NCBI RefSeq assembly: GCF_000003815.2
Contig: NC_049988.1
Span: 3,104,419 to 3,168,418, forward strand
DNA length: 64,000 nucleotides
Direction of reading: 5' to 3'
From: Branchiostoma floridae
Lineage: Eukaryota > Chordata > Leptocardii > Amphioxiformes > Branchiostomatidae
The translations under genes were made by a program, and so were the position numbers. How positions within the stretch are numbered: the first letter of the stretch is position 1; the number at the start of each line of letters is the position of its first letter. Below are positions 30,901-43,763 of this stretch, in pieces. Under the pieces are notes generated by a model that did not search any database, had not been told where the DNA came from, and worked only from the letters and a program-made list of their open reading frames with translations.

Positions 30901-33900
30901 TTTATGTAATTACCTGCATGTATGCAGGTATGGTTTTGATGCTGGTGGAAACTTTTCGGTAGCCGGGGATGTAGGGCGCTGTATCTCGTGAACGGATGGT
31001 GCAAGCACGACGATTTTTGGTACGTGGGTTGGGGGTGGTAGCCTGACACTCAGGTGTGATTTTGGGCCTCCTGGCGCTTGACCTTGACATTGAAGGTGGC
31101 ATTTTTGGTGTTTTTGGGGCACTTTTGGCGCTGTGTGTCCGGAACGATACGCGCGATTGCGACGATTTTTGGTGCATGGGTGGGGGGTTGTTGCCTGTTG
31201 CCTAGGATTGACTTTGGGCCTTGTCGCGTTTGAACTTGACCCGGCAGGTCGAATTTTGTGTCCGGGAGGGGTGTTTCCGGAGTTATATCTTCTGAACGGC
31301 TGGTGCTGGCGCGATGATATTTGGCACATGTGTCGGCGGTGGCTGAATAATGCTCAATTTTGATTTTGGCGCCCTTGGTGCTTGAACTTGACATTTTAGG
31401 TTACCTTTTGTGCGGGCACGGGGCGTGCGCTGTATCTCCGGAACGCAAGGTGCCATTGTGTTGCCATTTGGTACGTGAGTTGTTTGTGGTGTCCTGGTGG
31501 TCAGGTTTGATTTTGGGCCTCCTAGTGCTTGAACTTGATACTGTATAGGTTGACCCTGTTTTAGTGTGGTTGGGGCATCCTCCCAATATCTGCTTGGTTT
31601 TAAAAACAGATTATGGTTGGGTGTAGAACCATCATCTGGCCTGGGCCACCTTCAATGTATCAGGTTACTTAGTGGCACTGACAGTTTTCCAGATGACGGG
31701 AGTGTGCCAGATTATATATCTGTTGGTCAGGTATAATTGGAGTTTGCTTATTACTCTTTGTGGTGTTTCTAGAGCTGTATAGTACTGAGTTTTAAGTTCC
31801 GGTACAAGTTCCTTTACCCTGTTGGCAATCATGGTTGAACTTGAACTTAAACAGAAGAAGATGCAATTTTCTAATGTGGAGGAGAACTGTATAGAGTGTG
31901 GGCATAAGAGAAAGGTATGTGTATGATTTGTCCTGTGTTTCTTTTTGTTTCTTTGGTAATGCCATTTCCATACTGTATACAGGTAATTTGTTGTTTTGGG
32001 CTAGTCATATTCGCTTGGTTTTTGGGCCTGCTTAATCTATGGTACAGGCAGGGTTAAGTGGTGGAGGCTTAGCTTTGTTCTGTTTTAAATTCAGTATCGT
32101 TTGTTGCATTTTGTCGCGGCAAATATATGATGAAATTCCCCTTCTAAGCAACTGCTCATTGGTTTGTGGGGATGTTTGCTGGGTGTTTGCTTTGACTACA
32201 ACAGCTTCTGAACTTTTCAAAGCTTCCATTGCCAGCAGCTTGCCATCTATAAATGGGATTGACAAGGACATTTTTCATAGTAAATTATGCTGTTAAATTT
32301 GGCTTAGATACTACAGGAGATTTAGGTTTGGGTTGGATGGATTGAATGAAAATATCATACCACCCTGGGGACTAACTGTTGCTGCTGCATGGGGGCTACC
32401 ACTATTCATGTTGTCTAATGTCTATGGAACTACAGATAAAAGTATCATTGGTCAAATTATGCGAGTAACATTCCGATGTCAAGTGAATAACACCCCAGAA
32501 ATAAATCTTTAATGAATATCATTGGAAGAACACAAACCAAGGAGACTTAGCAGCTGCATTAGGTCAGTACATTGAAATAGGAAGATATTAGTATATCATG
32601 TGACAGAGTAACTACATGTGCATGGGCCATCTGAGACAAAAAAAGGTAGCGTCTCAACAACTTCAAAGTACTGTGGTTGGTTACATACTTAAGAAATCCA
32701 AAATAAGTAATGTTCATCCCTGTCCAAACTTACAAATTCAGAAAATGGAATTTCAGAGTCAGACTTTTGCATGGTGCACAACCAACACAGTAAAAAGCTC
32801 ATTTTTCCAACCACGTACCACAGACAAAAAGGCAAAAATACACAATAGGTCTACAGAAACCCAATACATTTCATGCAGGCCTGAGGTCTACGAACTCTTG
32901 TTAAAGATATTTTCCATTGTGAAATCATTTAGGAAACATCTCAACTGTCTGGCACTGTAGACATCTTGAAACGCAACATGGATGACATATCCGACACTTT
33001 GGACGACCTGAAACGCAACATGGATGGCTTGTCCCAACTGTCTGACACTGTTGACGACATGAAACGCAACACGAGAAACCGATCAGCAGTCTTGGAGGCA
33101 TGTCCTCGGGAGCCAAGTAAGATATTTCTTATTCTTTAGTCCATTTGAAAAAAAAAATCGTAAATGGCAGTGGTCTTTTTTAAAGCTGCACTGACGTATA
33201 CACTATACTATTGAACATACAAATTCGAAAACATACACTACTGGTAGGCAGAAGATCAATGAAAGGAATTGACATTTGCATAATGTTTTAATCTTGAGCT
33301 GTCAGCTTTTTCTTCTACTAAGAGCACAATTTTCCCCAGTATCTTGTCCCGATGGTTACCAACTGTGGCGTGGAATCTGCTACAAGGCCTACTTTAAGGA
33401 CCAAAATCAACCTGTTATGTTTTCACTCCCTACACAGTGACAGGAGGTGTTTACATCCGTTGGGGAAGGACCAGCTGTCCTATGAGTGCTAAGACTGTCT
33501 ACAGTGGTAAGATGTGCATGCTTATCTTCAAGAAAGGAAAAAAAACAGCTCCGGAAGCCACTGTGATAATGATGTTACATAGTTTCCGACACAGAAAAAA
33601 GACACACAACCAGAAAAGTGTATAAAAAGACAAGTCAAAGGCAAACAACCGATTGAAGCAAGGGGTTATAGAGGGTATCGAGAGCAAAGAGTCTCATATT
33701 GGAGTGGAAAGTGCACGAAAGCATCACAAGAAAGTAGCGTTGTGTTTTCTGGCTGTCATTAATTAATTACCTTCGCCAAGAAGGTTATGTTTTCGGAAGC
33801 GTCTGTATGTGTGCATGTATATGTATAGATGACCAGCATCATTGTAAAACGCATGGATGGATTGTGGTGATATTTTGTGTTTAGGTCTGAAGTCTTGATG

Positions 33901-34681
33901 ACACCTGGAAGAAAGTCGATTAAATTTTGAACCTCCTAGCGCTGTTTTAGTTACTGTAGCGGAGAGTTCTCGTGTACTGGACATGCTGTGGTCGTGATTT
34001 TTGAGTGATAGGTAGCCCTTGGAGCAGAAAGTCAGTGGTGTAGGTTTTGGCTCCCCTAGTGGCTTTTTTGAAACTGCATGAGCAGGTATACCTTCAGAAG
34101 AGAATTACTCAATAAGGGGTTGATGGATCGTCATGATTTTTGGTATGTAGATAGCTTATCTCTTGATACTTAAACGACGAAGACGTCTATCCTCCCCAGG
34201 TGTGGCAGGCGGTACTCACGGGTACGGGCAGTCCGGCGGCGGGACCAACTACCTGTGTCTGCCGAAGAACCCGCAGTGGGGAAAATACCAAGATGGGTTC
34301 CAAGGACACTCTGCGTGGATATACGGCGCTGAGTACCATATAACGGCCGACGTCCCGTTCGGAGACCGGTCCTTGCACGACCATAACGTGGTGTGTTCCG
34401 TCTGCCACACCTGTCACAACAGCGTGCTGATGATCCCCGCCCGCAAAACCTGCCCCCCGGGCTGGTACCTCGAGTACGACGGGTACCTGATGGCGGAATT
34501 CCGCGACCACGCTGGCTCCAAGGAGTTCGTCTGCATGGATAAGCAACCTCAAGCGGCACAGGGCGGCCACACCAACCAGGACGGAGCGCTCTTCTTCCCC
34601 ACGGAAGCCCACTGTGGGTCCCTGCCATGTCCGGCCTACGCGCAGGGGAGGGAGCTCACTTGCGTGGTCTGCGTCAAGTAA
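28629..34681 (+). CDS. Type II membrane receptor with coiled neck and short-chain-collagen C4-like domain
   Basis: Exons 28629-28950, 29509-29654, 32933-33116, 33438-33506 and 34200-34681 total 1,203 nt (400 residues) with consistent phases (1, 0, 1, 1). Residues 1-107 are a polar, Pro/Ser-rich cytoplasmic tail with TYEEAETV and RRYVNL. Residues about 131-153 are a membrane helix (IVGVTAAVATLIIVVLVVMV) with arginines before it, giving type II topology. Residues 157-217 are a heptad-like neck repeating LKRNMDDISDTLDD. The rest has GVYIRWGRTSCP, GGGTNYLCLPKNPQWG, IYGAEYHI, LMIPARKTCPPGW and GRELTCVVCVK, the pattern of short-chain collagen C4-like proteins. A CTLD start lies unused in the intron at 33340. 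Ligand unknown. Confidence 0.78.
30955..31575. repeat. Diverged tandem repeat, about four units of 145-150 bp
   Basis: Each unit carries a 'gctgtatctc.gaacg' start, 'gatttttggta/catg.gt', 'ttgattttgggcctc' and 'gcttgaacttgac'. Units begin near 30978, 31125, 31278 and 31425. Located in the intron before the neck exon; absent from the paralogous intron of the SRCR gene. Confidence 0.6.
31831..31914 (+). other. Possible isolated exon
   Basis: ATG followed by 28 codons (VELELKQKKMQF..., then NCIECGHKRK) ending at AAG|gtatgt, a good donor. It has a CxxC-like pair. No acceptor partner or homologue was recognised, and it lies inside the intron of the receptor gene, so it could be transposon-derived or chance. 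Confidence 0.2.
33340..33405 (+). pseudogene. First half of a C-type lectin domain, no donor
   Basis: After 'ttttccccag' the phase-1 reading ISCPDGYQLWRGICYKAYF is the canonical opening of a long-form C-type lectin domain. The frame runs into a stop about 15 codons later and no 5' splice site follows. It is in the correct phase to join the neck exon 32933-33116. It appears to be the 5' piece of a broken CTLD exon whose 3' piece is at 40873-41176. Confidence 0.65.
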
Positions 34682-34729
34682 AACCGAGTCTAAAAAGTTT
34701 TCGTTTCACTCCATATTTTCCTTTGACCC

Positions 34730-34972
34730 CTTTTCCACTAGAGGCTGCGACCGCTCCGCAACCACTGAGAGACCAAAGATTTCACAAATCGCTCAACGAA
34801 TTTCACAAGGAACGATTATTTTCACATTTTGGTGTGTTTTGTTGTCTTTCAAGTTTTACTACTTTTACATCTTGCATCATATTCCAATACATATAAAATC
34901 AAGTGTCACACAAATCCAATTTTGGTCGCTGTACGGTTGCCCAACGATCGTCGTCTAGAGGAAAGGGGCCCT
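34730..34972. mobile_element. Foldback MITE, copy B
   Basis: Left end 'ccccttttccactagaggc..gcgacc' inverts the right end 'ggtcgct...cgtctagaggaaagggg'. Shares the interior 'atcgctcaacgaatttcac' and 'gtgttttgttgtc' with 4875-5092. Confidence 0.6.
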
Positions 34973-35110
34973 CAGTTTCCATAACGATAACCGTTCAACA
35001 TACTCTGCCATCAATATTTGAGACAACATGCCATTATTCATCACCAAATTACATTCAAAAACCGTTAAGGGAAGCTAAAACAGCAAAGAACCATGTGAAA
35101 CGAAAGCCTT

Positions 35111-36130
35111 AGGGCGCGGTCACATAGGTCGTGCGGTCGTCGTACGATCGGAATCTTCGGGAATTTGGAAGACAGCCATGTACGTGTCCTGTAAAGTTCA
35201 ACTGTCTTGGTACACAAAAGGCTGTTTTGGATCCTTGTCGGTAGTTGGTTCTGTCACAGCCTGCTTAGACCCCCCTCACATTATATACGATCTTCGGACG
35301 TACTTCGCGATCGCAGGAAGGTCGGCTGATTTTAAGATCTTAAGATGGTCTTGCGTATTTTTCGCCCCAAAACTGTTCCCCTCACATATAAGCGAGGCTC
35401 GTGCGATCGACGGTGAATAAATCTATGATAATGAACCTCCCATGACCTCTTGCACGCGGACAAGATAACACAAAATGTTCCTCAAAAAAGGCAAGAGATC
35501 AATAATTGTTGCTTATTTTGTTGTCGGAATCTTTTATCCAATGAATGGAATGCGCGGGAATAACAGAAATGACACAAGAAAGGAAAGTGTGTCACAAAGC
35601 CAGCCTACATACTACCACAGGGGCCACAATGTTAGAATTACCCTCACATTCCCAGCAATTCAATATTTGTAAACAAACGGAAGTCGGACGAACGTTGCCC
35701 GAACGTTGCCCGACTGACGGGCGTTCGCCATCCGATTTGCGCTCGATGATTAATAACTATGTCTGTGCTCGCCTATCGGTCTTCAATCGTTGGATTGACG
35801 CAAGACTATTGACCGATACCCTTGCGAGGTACGCACGATCTGCGACTCGGTAACGAGCTCTGCGATCTCAGAGATCTCCTGCGACTTATGTCGCTTATGT
35901 TAAGAACATGTTTCGCTGCACCGCGACCATCGTACGACCCCTGAAATCGCTGGCGATCCCTAAAAATCGCAAGATGATCGTGAGAACACCGGACGTCTTA
36001 CTCACGAAAATGTCATTTAGAGCTCGTAGACTAGTCTTCCGATCGATTTTCGCCTAATGTGAGGGGGGTATTAAAAATCCTATGTCGTCAAAATCGTACG
36101 ACGATCGCGCGACCTATGTGACCGCGCCCT
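35111..36130. mobile_element. Large foldback element (about 1.0 kb)
   Basis: Left AGGGCGCGGTCACATAGGTC and right GACCTATGTGACCGCGCCCT are exact inverses, continuing with 'cgtacgat'/'atcgtacg'. An inner inverted pair ('cccccctcacattata' at about 35271 and 'aatgtgaggggggt' at about 36056) suggests a second element nested within. No transposase frame. Confidence 0.75.
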
Positions 36131-36337
36131 TCCTTAAAATTTCTTTCTAACCCTTTGCTTAGCTCTAGCTCCTTTATGTGATGCTTTACTGTGTCAAGTC
36201 GAGCTCCGCCTACATGTCATACAAAGTTTGATTGGTGTGTTAGGGGATAGAGGGATTCGGTTTTATTAGCACCTTATATTACATATACTGCACTTGTTGG
36301 TAGTGTTGTTTAAGTTAGGATCATTACTAACATGAGA

Positions 36338-37992
36338 TTATCGCAAGGATATTACACTGATGTTGGTTATCGCAAGGATATTACACTGATGTTGGTTATC
36401 GCAAGGATATTACAATGATGTTGGTTATCGCAAGGATATTACAATGATGTTGGTTATCGCAAGGATATTACAATGATGTTGGTTATCACAAGGATATTAC
36501 AATGATGTTGGTTATCACAAGGATATTACACTGATGTTGGTTATCACAAGGATATTATACTGATGTTGGTTATCTCAAGGATATTACAATGATGTTGGTT
36601 ATCACAAGGATATTACACTGATGTTGGTTATCACAAGGATATTACACTGATGTTGGTTATCACAAGGATATTACACTGATGTTGGTTATCACAAGGATAT
36701 TACACTGATGTTGGTTATCGCAAGGATATTACAATGATGTTGGTTATCGCAAGGATATTACACTGATGTTGGTTATCGCAAGGATATTACACTGATGTTG
36801 GTTATCACAAGGATATTACACTGATGTTGGTTATCGCAAGGATATTACACTGATGTTGGTTATCGCAAGGATATTACACTGATGTTGGTTATCACAAGGA
36901 TATTACACTGATGTTGGTTATCGCAAGGATATTACACTGATGTTGGTTATCACAAGGATATTACAATGATGTTGGTTATCGCGAGGATATTACACTGATG
37001 TTGGTTATCACAAGGATATTACACTGATGTTGGTTTTTGCAAGGATATTACAATGATGTTGGTTATCGCAAGGATATTACAATAATGTTGGTTATCACAA
37101 GGATATTACACTGATGTTGGTTATCTGCAAGGATATTACACTGATGTTGGTTATCACAAGGATATTACAATGATGTTGGTTATCGCGAGGATATTACACT
37201 GATGTTGGTTATCGACAAGGATATTACAATGATGTTGGTTATCGCCAAGGATATTACACTGATGTTGGTTATCGCAAGGATATTACACTGATGTTGGTTA
37301 TCGCAAGGATATTACACTGATGTTGGTTATCGCAAGGATATTACACTGATGTTGGTTATCGCAAGGATATTACACTGATGTTGGTTATCGCAAGGATATT
37401 ACACTGATGTTGGTTATCGCAAGGATATTACACTGATGTTGGTTATCACAAGGATATTACACTGATGTTGGTTATCACAAGGATATTACACTGATGTTGG
37501 TTATCGCAAGGATATTACACTGATGTTGGTTATCGCAAGGATATTACACTGATGTTGGTTATCACAAGGATATTACACTGATGTTGGTTATCGCAAGGAT
37601 ATTACACTGATGTTGGTTATCACAAGGATATTACACTGATGTTGGTTATCGCAAGGATATTACAATGATGTTGGTTATCGCAAGGATATTACAATGATGT
37701 TGGTTATCACAAAGATATTACACTGATGTTGGTTATCGCAAGGATATTACACTGATGTTGGTTATCACAAGGATATTACAATGATGTTGGTTATCGCGAG
37801 GATATTACACTGATGTTGGTTATCGCGAGGATATTACACTGATGTTGGTTATCACAAGGATATTACACTGATGTTGGTTATCACAAGGATATTACACTGA
37901 TGTTGGTTATCACAAGGATATACACTGATGTTGGTTATCACAAGGATATTACACTGATGTTGGTTATCGCGAGGATATTACACTGATGTTGG
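36338..37992. repeat. 29-bp minisatellite, about 57 copies
   Basis: Near-perfect head-to-tail array with the unit 'ggttatcgcaaggatatta' plus 'cactgatgtt'. Two sites vary in many copies: cGcaag versus cAcaag, and acaCtg versus acaAtg. A few units carry one-base changes in length (for example at about 37124, 37211 and 37920). Not protein-coding; 29 is not a multiple of three. Confidence 0.95.
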
Positions 37993-38488
37993 TGTATAAT
38001 CATGGGGCTTTTTGACCGTTTTATCAGAATTTGTCGCTAAGTATTACATGACATTAAGAATGGTAATAAGTTGAATGTTGAAAGGTTTCAACTAACATAA
38101 AATTTTATAAGACATATTACGATTTTTACCACGGTGCATAGTAACGCGTAAGTTTACTGGTAATGTTTTTGATAAGTTTACAAGTTTAGTGTAAAACTAC
38201 TTTTTCTTTGCAAAGGTGTACTATTCCTGTTGATGCTTTTGGTGACTTCGAATAAAATTTTCCACTACGGTTAACAACGTGTCAGAGTTTTGCTTCATTG
38301 AAAAGGCATAAACGGCCGGTATTACCACTGTACCATGAAACCATTAACAGAAGGTAACTTTTGTGCCGTTGAATCTTAGCCTAAGCACGCTCAAAAACCA
38401 AAACATAGATTGAGCACTGACTTCTTGATATCGGCGTTGACTGGGCTGTCTGAAACAATTATTTTTTTTAGACTGGCTTGATTCTTGA

Positions 38489-38641
<153 letters not shown>

Positions 38642-38669
38642 TGAGGATCGGAACAAGATCGAGAACCCC

Positions 38670-38685
38670 GGCCCTTTTCGGCGCC
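38670..38685 (+). terminator. Histone 3' stem-loop after the H3 fragment (imperfect)
   Basis: GGCCCTTTTCGGCGCC in the usual 'aacccc ... acttac' context. One mismatch (C-C) and one G-U pair weaken the six-pair stem compared with the near-invariant family. Confidence 0.7.
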
Positions 38686-38889
38686 ACTTACATATCCCAG
38701 AAAGATCTACATCTTTCACGTTTCTTGCAAAATTTGAATCATAAACCCTGTTAACTCGTTTGCCCCCCTCCCCCTCAGACAGCAAAGAATAATTGCGCCA
38801 GTGTCTGCTTTGCCTTTATATCGGGGAAAAATGCAAATTATCGGATTGTCTAGTCCAAGGCGCGGACGTGGTAGAACCTCTCACGGTAA

Positions 38890-39066
38890 GCTCTCGCTAT
38901 TGGTTCGCTGTCGGAAGGTGTGAATCCAGGGGCGGTGTATAAATTGTTTGGGCAGAGCAATTTGTCTCTTCATTCATTCATTCCTTTGGCCGTTTGACTC
39001 TAATCAATCGACTTCATTCTACAACATGTCTGGACGTGGTAAAGGACGTGGTAAAGGAGGCAAGGC
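38890..39066 (+). pseudogene. Histone H2A-like promoter and first 14 codons
   Basis: Inverted CCAAT box (attgg, 38899), TATA box (tataaat, 38938), and a 'tcattcattcattc' start region lead to ATG at 39026. The frame reads MSGRGKGRGKGGKA and then leaves histone sequence, ending at a stop near 39117. The N-terminus is that of H2A (or H4) with an extra GRGK block. The body is missing. Confidence 0.65.
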
Positions 39067-39448
39067 ACACACAAACCAATTACCCGATAGGGGATTAGTC
39101 AGTACTTGGCACTTGTGAAATGGTAGTTTCCCAGCACCACACACAAGAAGCAAGCAATAAAAGAAAACGAAAAGGAAACACATTTTAATCATGCGTTTCT
39201 GACGGCGAAAACACAACGTTAACTATCCACATGTTCATTCGCTCTCTCCGACTACACGTACATATCATGTAGATGTATATCAGCTAGCAGTAAACCGCAC
39301 ACTGGTAAGGAAGCGATATTGTGGTTATCTCTGGTATGATATAGTGACCGGTCTTACTCACAAACGTCATGCTCAAGGTTGTCTGTCAGGAAATATACAA
39401 TAGATACAAATTTGTCTAAGCAGATGAAGTGTGCGTGTTTTTGTTTTG

Positions 39449-39479
<31 letters not shown>

Positions 39480-39562
39480 TATTTCTTTACTTTTCTGGGG
39501 AATAGCTGTATGTAAAGCTAAACGTGGTGATCATGATACAGTTCTTTCGAGAGGATGTGGGT

Positions 39563-39578
39563 GGCCCTGAAAAGGGCC
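39563..39578 (-). terminator. Histone 3' stem-loop of the H2A fragment
   Basis: On the minus strand GGCCCTTTTCAGGGCC, flanked by 'aacccc' and 'acccac'. A perfect six-pair stem with a four-base loop, the canonical metazoan replication-histone 3' end. Confidence 0.88.
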
Positions 39579-39604
39579 GGGGTTTAAATCTCTCCGTCTG
39601 GATC

Positions 39605-40057
<453 letters not shown>

Positions 40058-40079
40058 CTACTGCACAAGCTATAACCCC

Positions 40080-40094
40080 GGCCTTTTTAAGGCC
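40080..40094 (+). terminator. Histone 3' stem-loop of the H2B fragment
   Basis: GGCCTTTTTAAGGCC preceded by 'aacccc' and followed by 'acccac'. The stem pairs perfectly, but the loop is one base shorter than the standard four. Confidence 0.75.
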
Positions 40095-40872
40095 ACCCAC
40101 ATCCTCACAAAAGAGCTATACTGAGTCACGCTTTCCATGACCCAACACGCGCACACATATCACTAACCTGTGGTCGGTACTATCGCCGTTAAAAACACAC
40201 CAAGAAGTCACACCAACGAGTCGTGTGTATGTATCGGCTGCCACGAACATCAACAAGAAGAAAACAAAGAAGGTATATTATGACGCAATAAATCTGGAAC
40301 ACATGACGGTTGCAATGCAGTGTACGTCCCTTTTGACGTTCTTTAGAACAATGCCATCAAACGGCGTTGTCTTTCTCTGCAACGTAAACACACAATGCCT
40401 CAGGTTTACGTGTAGCCAAACTTTTGGGTGCAATTTGGGTAGCTTTGCTTAGTTTTGTTGATGAATCAAAATCCCCGATGGCGAACATAGAAAGTATGAT
40501 TTGGATAATCAGGCGACAAGGTCGCATTACACCAAAAACGAACATAGAAGGCATGATTTGGGTCATCAGGCGACAAGGTCGCGTTGCCCTCTTCGCGGAC
40601 GAATTTAACGTCTTCTGCCAAGCCGCAAAATTCAACACAACCGAACAAACATCGGCATCCAAATAAAACACTCTCAAAGCTAACATATTCTTCTAACATT
40701 TACAACACTTTCGCACTCGCTCACCTACAATCAACAAGCTCTTACACGCCCTAACAACACGAACTACTTTGTGCCCGAACTAAGATTGTCATCCAGCTAG
40801 AACATTACCTAAGACAGATTTGTTAAAAGAAAATGCTTTGTTTTCCCTCGAATTATCATTATTCCTCGTTGT

Positions 40873-41368
40873 TTGTCTTGTCGGTGGGATACCCTCGCCA
40901 TCCCCCGAGACGCTGAGACCAACACCTTCCTGATCTCCTTATACAATCACTTGAGGGGAGACGATCTTCGATTCTTTATCGGCTTGCAATATCAACGTGA
41001 AGAAGGAAGATTTGAGTGGGCTGATGGTTCTGCACTAGGGGTGTACAACTCGTGGGCTCCGGGCGAACCGGATGGTCATGGTGATTGCGTTGTGTCCGGC
41101 GTCAGTTTCTGGGAAGACATGTGGTACAACTACAAATGCCACATGCGTTTCCACTTCATCTGCCAAGATATTCCAGGTGCTTCATGTAAAAGTACCATTT
41201 CTTCAAGTCATTCTCGCTGGTTAATTCGAAAAGTATTATTTGATAAAAACATGTATTAAAGTAATTGTCTTTACAATTACAAAAACCTTAGAATTCTTCT
41301 TATTCTTGGCAATACGCTAACGTGGTTCATTCCTTTCAGGACACAGGTGCACAGAGATGACAGGCTGA
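40873..41368 (+). CDS. C-type lectin domain, second half, plus last exon (partial gene)
   Basis: Exon to 41176 (donor CCAG|gtgctt) and exon 41340-41368 (HRCTEMTG, stop). The frame reads DTLAIPRDAETNTFLISLYN, FFIGLQYQREEGRFEWADGS, WAPGEPDGHGDCV and FHFICQ, the C-terminal two-thirds of a long C-type lectin domain. EPD sits where sugar-binding members have EPN or QPD, and the WND site reads WYNY, so calcium-dependent sugar binding is uncertain. There is no acceptor at its 5' end and no first half next to it. The matching first half lies at 33340. Likely the 3' end of a gene broken by insertions. Confidence 0.7.
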
Positions 41369-41829
41369 ACTCTCACCAATACTTTTCGATGGTTCTGCGA
41401 CAAATGGTAATACATCTCGAGCAACCGCCGTTACTACCTATTCAAGAGCTGGAGTTAATTTAGGCCAAATAGCAATTTGCATACTCAACAGCTGGAGTAA
41501 AGCCAAAGGGCCAAATAGAAATGTGTTCTCGATGTTATGAAAACCTTGTTTACTGAGAATCGAACACATTTACTGAAGCAATTCAGTACTAGAGAATGCA
41601 ATTGCACTGTTTTAATCAATCTTACGCCTTAGTTCGATAGGAGTGTTTAAAAATCTCCCTGTGTTATTCAAATTTGCACGGAATGGCGCATAAGGTACAG
41701 CAGTCGACATCATATGTATCTTCGTGCTCGGAACTTGGAAGATCTGTATGTAGTGTGGAAAAGCTCGATTTATAGTAGTAGTTTTTTTTCTAAATCAGGT
41801 TCGTAGGGCCTGATGTTACCATCATGAAG

Positions 41830-42241
41830 ATGAAGAGCGGCCCATAGCGATAACTGTAGCAGCATCTCTTCTCCCTAAGTCAGAAACATCAAGCTTAGGC
41901 AAGCTTGACTTCACTGACTCAATAGGCGAAGCAGGGGTCACGAGGCTGCTCGGGAAATTCCCTACCCCATTTTGGCCGGAATGGTTTGATCCGCCCACAT
42001 CGCACCATCGCACATGTGGCGGGTTCTTTTACGTGCCCGGGGTATGGCTCTCCCCAGACACGGGACCTCCATTTAACGTCCTATCCGAGGGACGACTCAT
42101 TTTCACTTGAGTAAAGTGAGGAAAGTCGTGTAAAGTGCCTTTCTCAAGGGCACAAGATCGGTAGCACTGCAGGCGGATTCGATCCCGCGACCTCTCGGTC
42201 ACGGGGCGAATATAATACCACTGTGCTACACGGCCCCACAA
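41830..42241 (-). mobile_element. tRNA-derived SINE, copy 2
   Basis: On the minus strand the head starts GGGGCCGTGTAGCACAGTGG and has the B box GGGATCGAATCC. The body ('cttgtgcccttgagaaagg', 'cctcactttactcaagtg', 'ccccgggcacgtaaaagaac') is shared with copy 1 at 1915-2145. The head differs completely and resembles a Gly/Asp-type tRNA. The 3' extension to about 41830 contains 'gtcagaaacatcaagc'. Confidence 0.7.
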
Positions 42242-42448
42242 AGTGAAAGTGAAGTGTCTCTTTTGGAGCTTCACAAGGCTACAGTAGAAGTCATGGCTAA
42301 TGCTGTATTGCGTTCTAAAGTTAATGGCTGTTGACTAAGAACACTTTTAGTAAATGTGTTTCATTAGGGTTTTCACAATAATATGCGCAAAACAAGCACC
42401 CCAAGTACACACGCGAGCACACACATGCGCACAAATAACTCAATAAGC

Positions 42449-42450
<2 letters not shown>

Positions 42451-42514
<64 letters not shown>
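42451..42514. repeat. (GA)n microsatellite
   Basis: Thirty-two uninterrupted GA/AG dinucleotides. The apparent Ser-Leu-rich frame on the minus strand is a product of the repeat. Confidence 0.97.
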
Positions 42515-42519
<5 letters not shown>

Positions 42520-42539
42520 GACATTTAGATGAGATACAC

Positions 42540-43763
42540 TCATAGGAACTTACACAAGCTATGTCTTTCTAATTGCTAAAATGATTTGCAACTATTGATG
42601 TGTGATGAACTAAAATATACCATGAAATTTTACAAAAGTTGTAGAGATGAAATATCAAGTTTTCTCTCCCGTTTCTTCAATATGAAGCTATGAATATAAT
42701 GTGCTGATATACAATAATGGTTTAATGAAATAAAGCTAACTATTTAAATGAGATACCAGGAAACCGAGTTTGTGTGCTGGTGGATTTCACCCTGAGAGGA
42801 AGTTATCGTTCTTCTGTTTTTGTCTTGGAATTTCTTACAGCTGTAAAACACCTTAACTAATAATAAATAATTAAGGCGTACTCTATTCTTTGGATCATGG
42901 TTTCATAACATATCTTATTTCAATAGAAAGTTATTTTAATCTCAGTGGTTTTAAAAGTGTAATGCAATTACTTAATGTGTGCACTTTTCCTTGTATTACA
43001 AGATTCAGACCATAGCAAAATAATTTTTTTACAAATAGACCGATCTTAATCGAGAAAGAGAGATAGAGAGCTAGACAGACAGAGACAGAGAAAAGAGCGT
43101 ATCATTGGGTGATCATTATTGTTCATTATGGAGTTGTTATGACAAGGTTTTATTGCATTGCAACGTAAAAAAAGGAAATAAATGTTGGCTAGGCCAAGTT
43201 CTCATCTCCACCGCTTTTGTTGTGGTACCTGGACTACTAAGTTGTCAATATCCTAGTCATACCCACAGAGAAATACATGTGGGCATTGTTAAACAATAGA
43301 GAATGACATATTGACGGAGATATATGTGTCTTAATGGGTGTGTCAACAAATAGTGAAGGAGATATCTGTGTTTATGGCATGTCAATCAATAGCAACGGAG
43401 AATGTGTGCATGTCGGCGTGTCTGCTATGGTGGCTCCATCTTGTACAAGTTGCAGCAAGAGTCGAAAACATATTCAAATAACACTTGTATTCAGCAACTA
43501 AACTTGGCGAGCTCTCACGTACCATTTGAAAGGTTAACTTCGATTTGTCTGCCTCCTTGCGTAGGTTGATGTCCTCATCCTGAAAGCCTGTCTGTCACTT
43601 GTTGAAAAACATAATTTTCACTGCGCAACAGCCCGCTTGTCCTTCCATATAAGGGTAAAGACAACATCGCATCTTCAGACTAATCGTGATATCATTTTGT
43701 TCTATTCATGCACATCTCTAAGAGCTTCGGGCTACTCCAACGTTGTTTGTCACAACAGTAAAA
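42540..43763. other. Stretch upstream of the SRCR receptor gene
   Basis: No gene to about 43200. From about 43210 the sequence is the duplicated 5' flank also present at about 28075-28628 ('acctggactac.aag.tgtcaata', 'atataaggg.aaagacaacatc'), so it probably holds the promoter and 5' UTR shared by the two paralogues. No TATA box was assigned. Confidence 0.4.

Noticed and set aside
32616-32960. 114-codon plus-strand frame upstream of the neck exon
   Set aside because: It reads into the neck exon in the wrong frame and lacks recognisable motifs or a start context.
34170-34628. Two long minus-strand frames of 141 and 152 codons
   Set aside because: They are GC-rich shadows of the collagen C4-like exon, which has the conserved motifs on the plus strand.
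36338-37992. CRISPR-like array of regular repeats
   Set aside because: The units are contiguous with no unique spacers, and the genome is eukaryotic. It is a minisatellite.
42321-42524. Minus-strand frame with a Ser-Leu repeat protein
   Set aside because: It is the translation of the (GA)n microsatellite.
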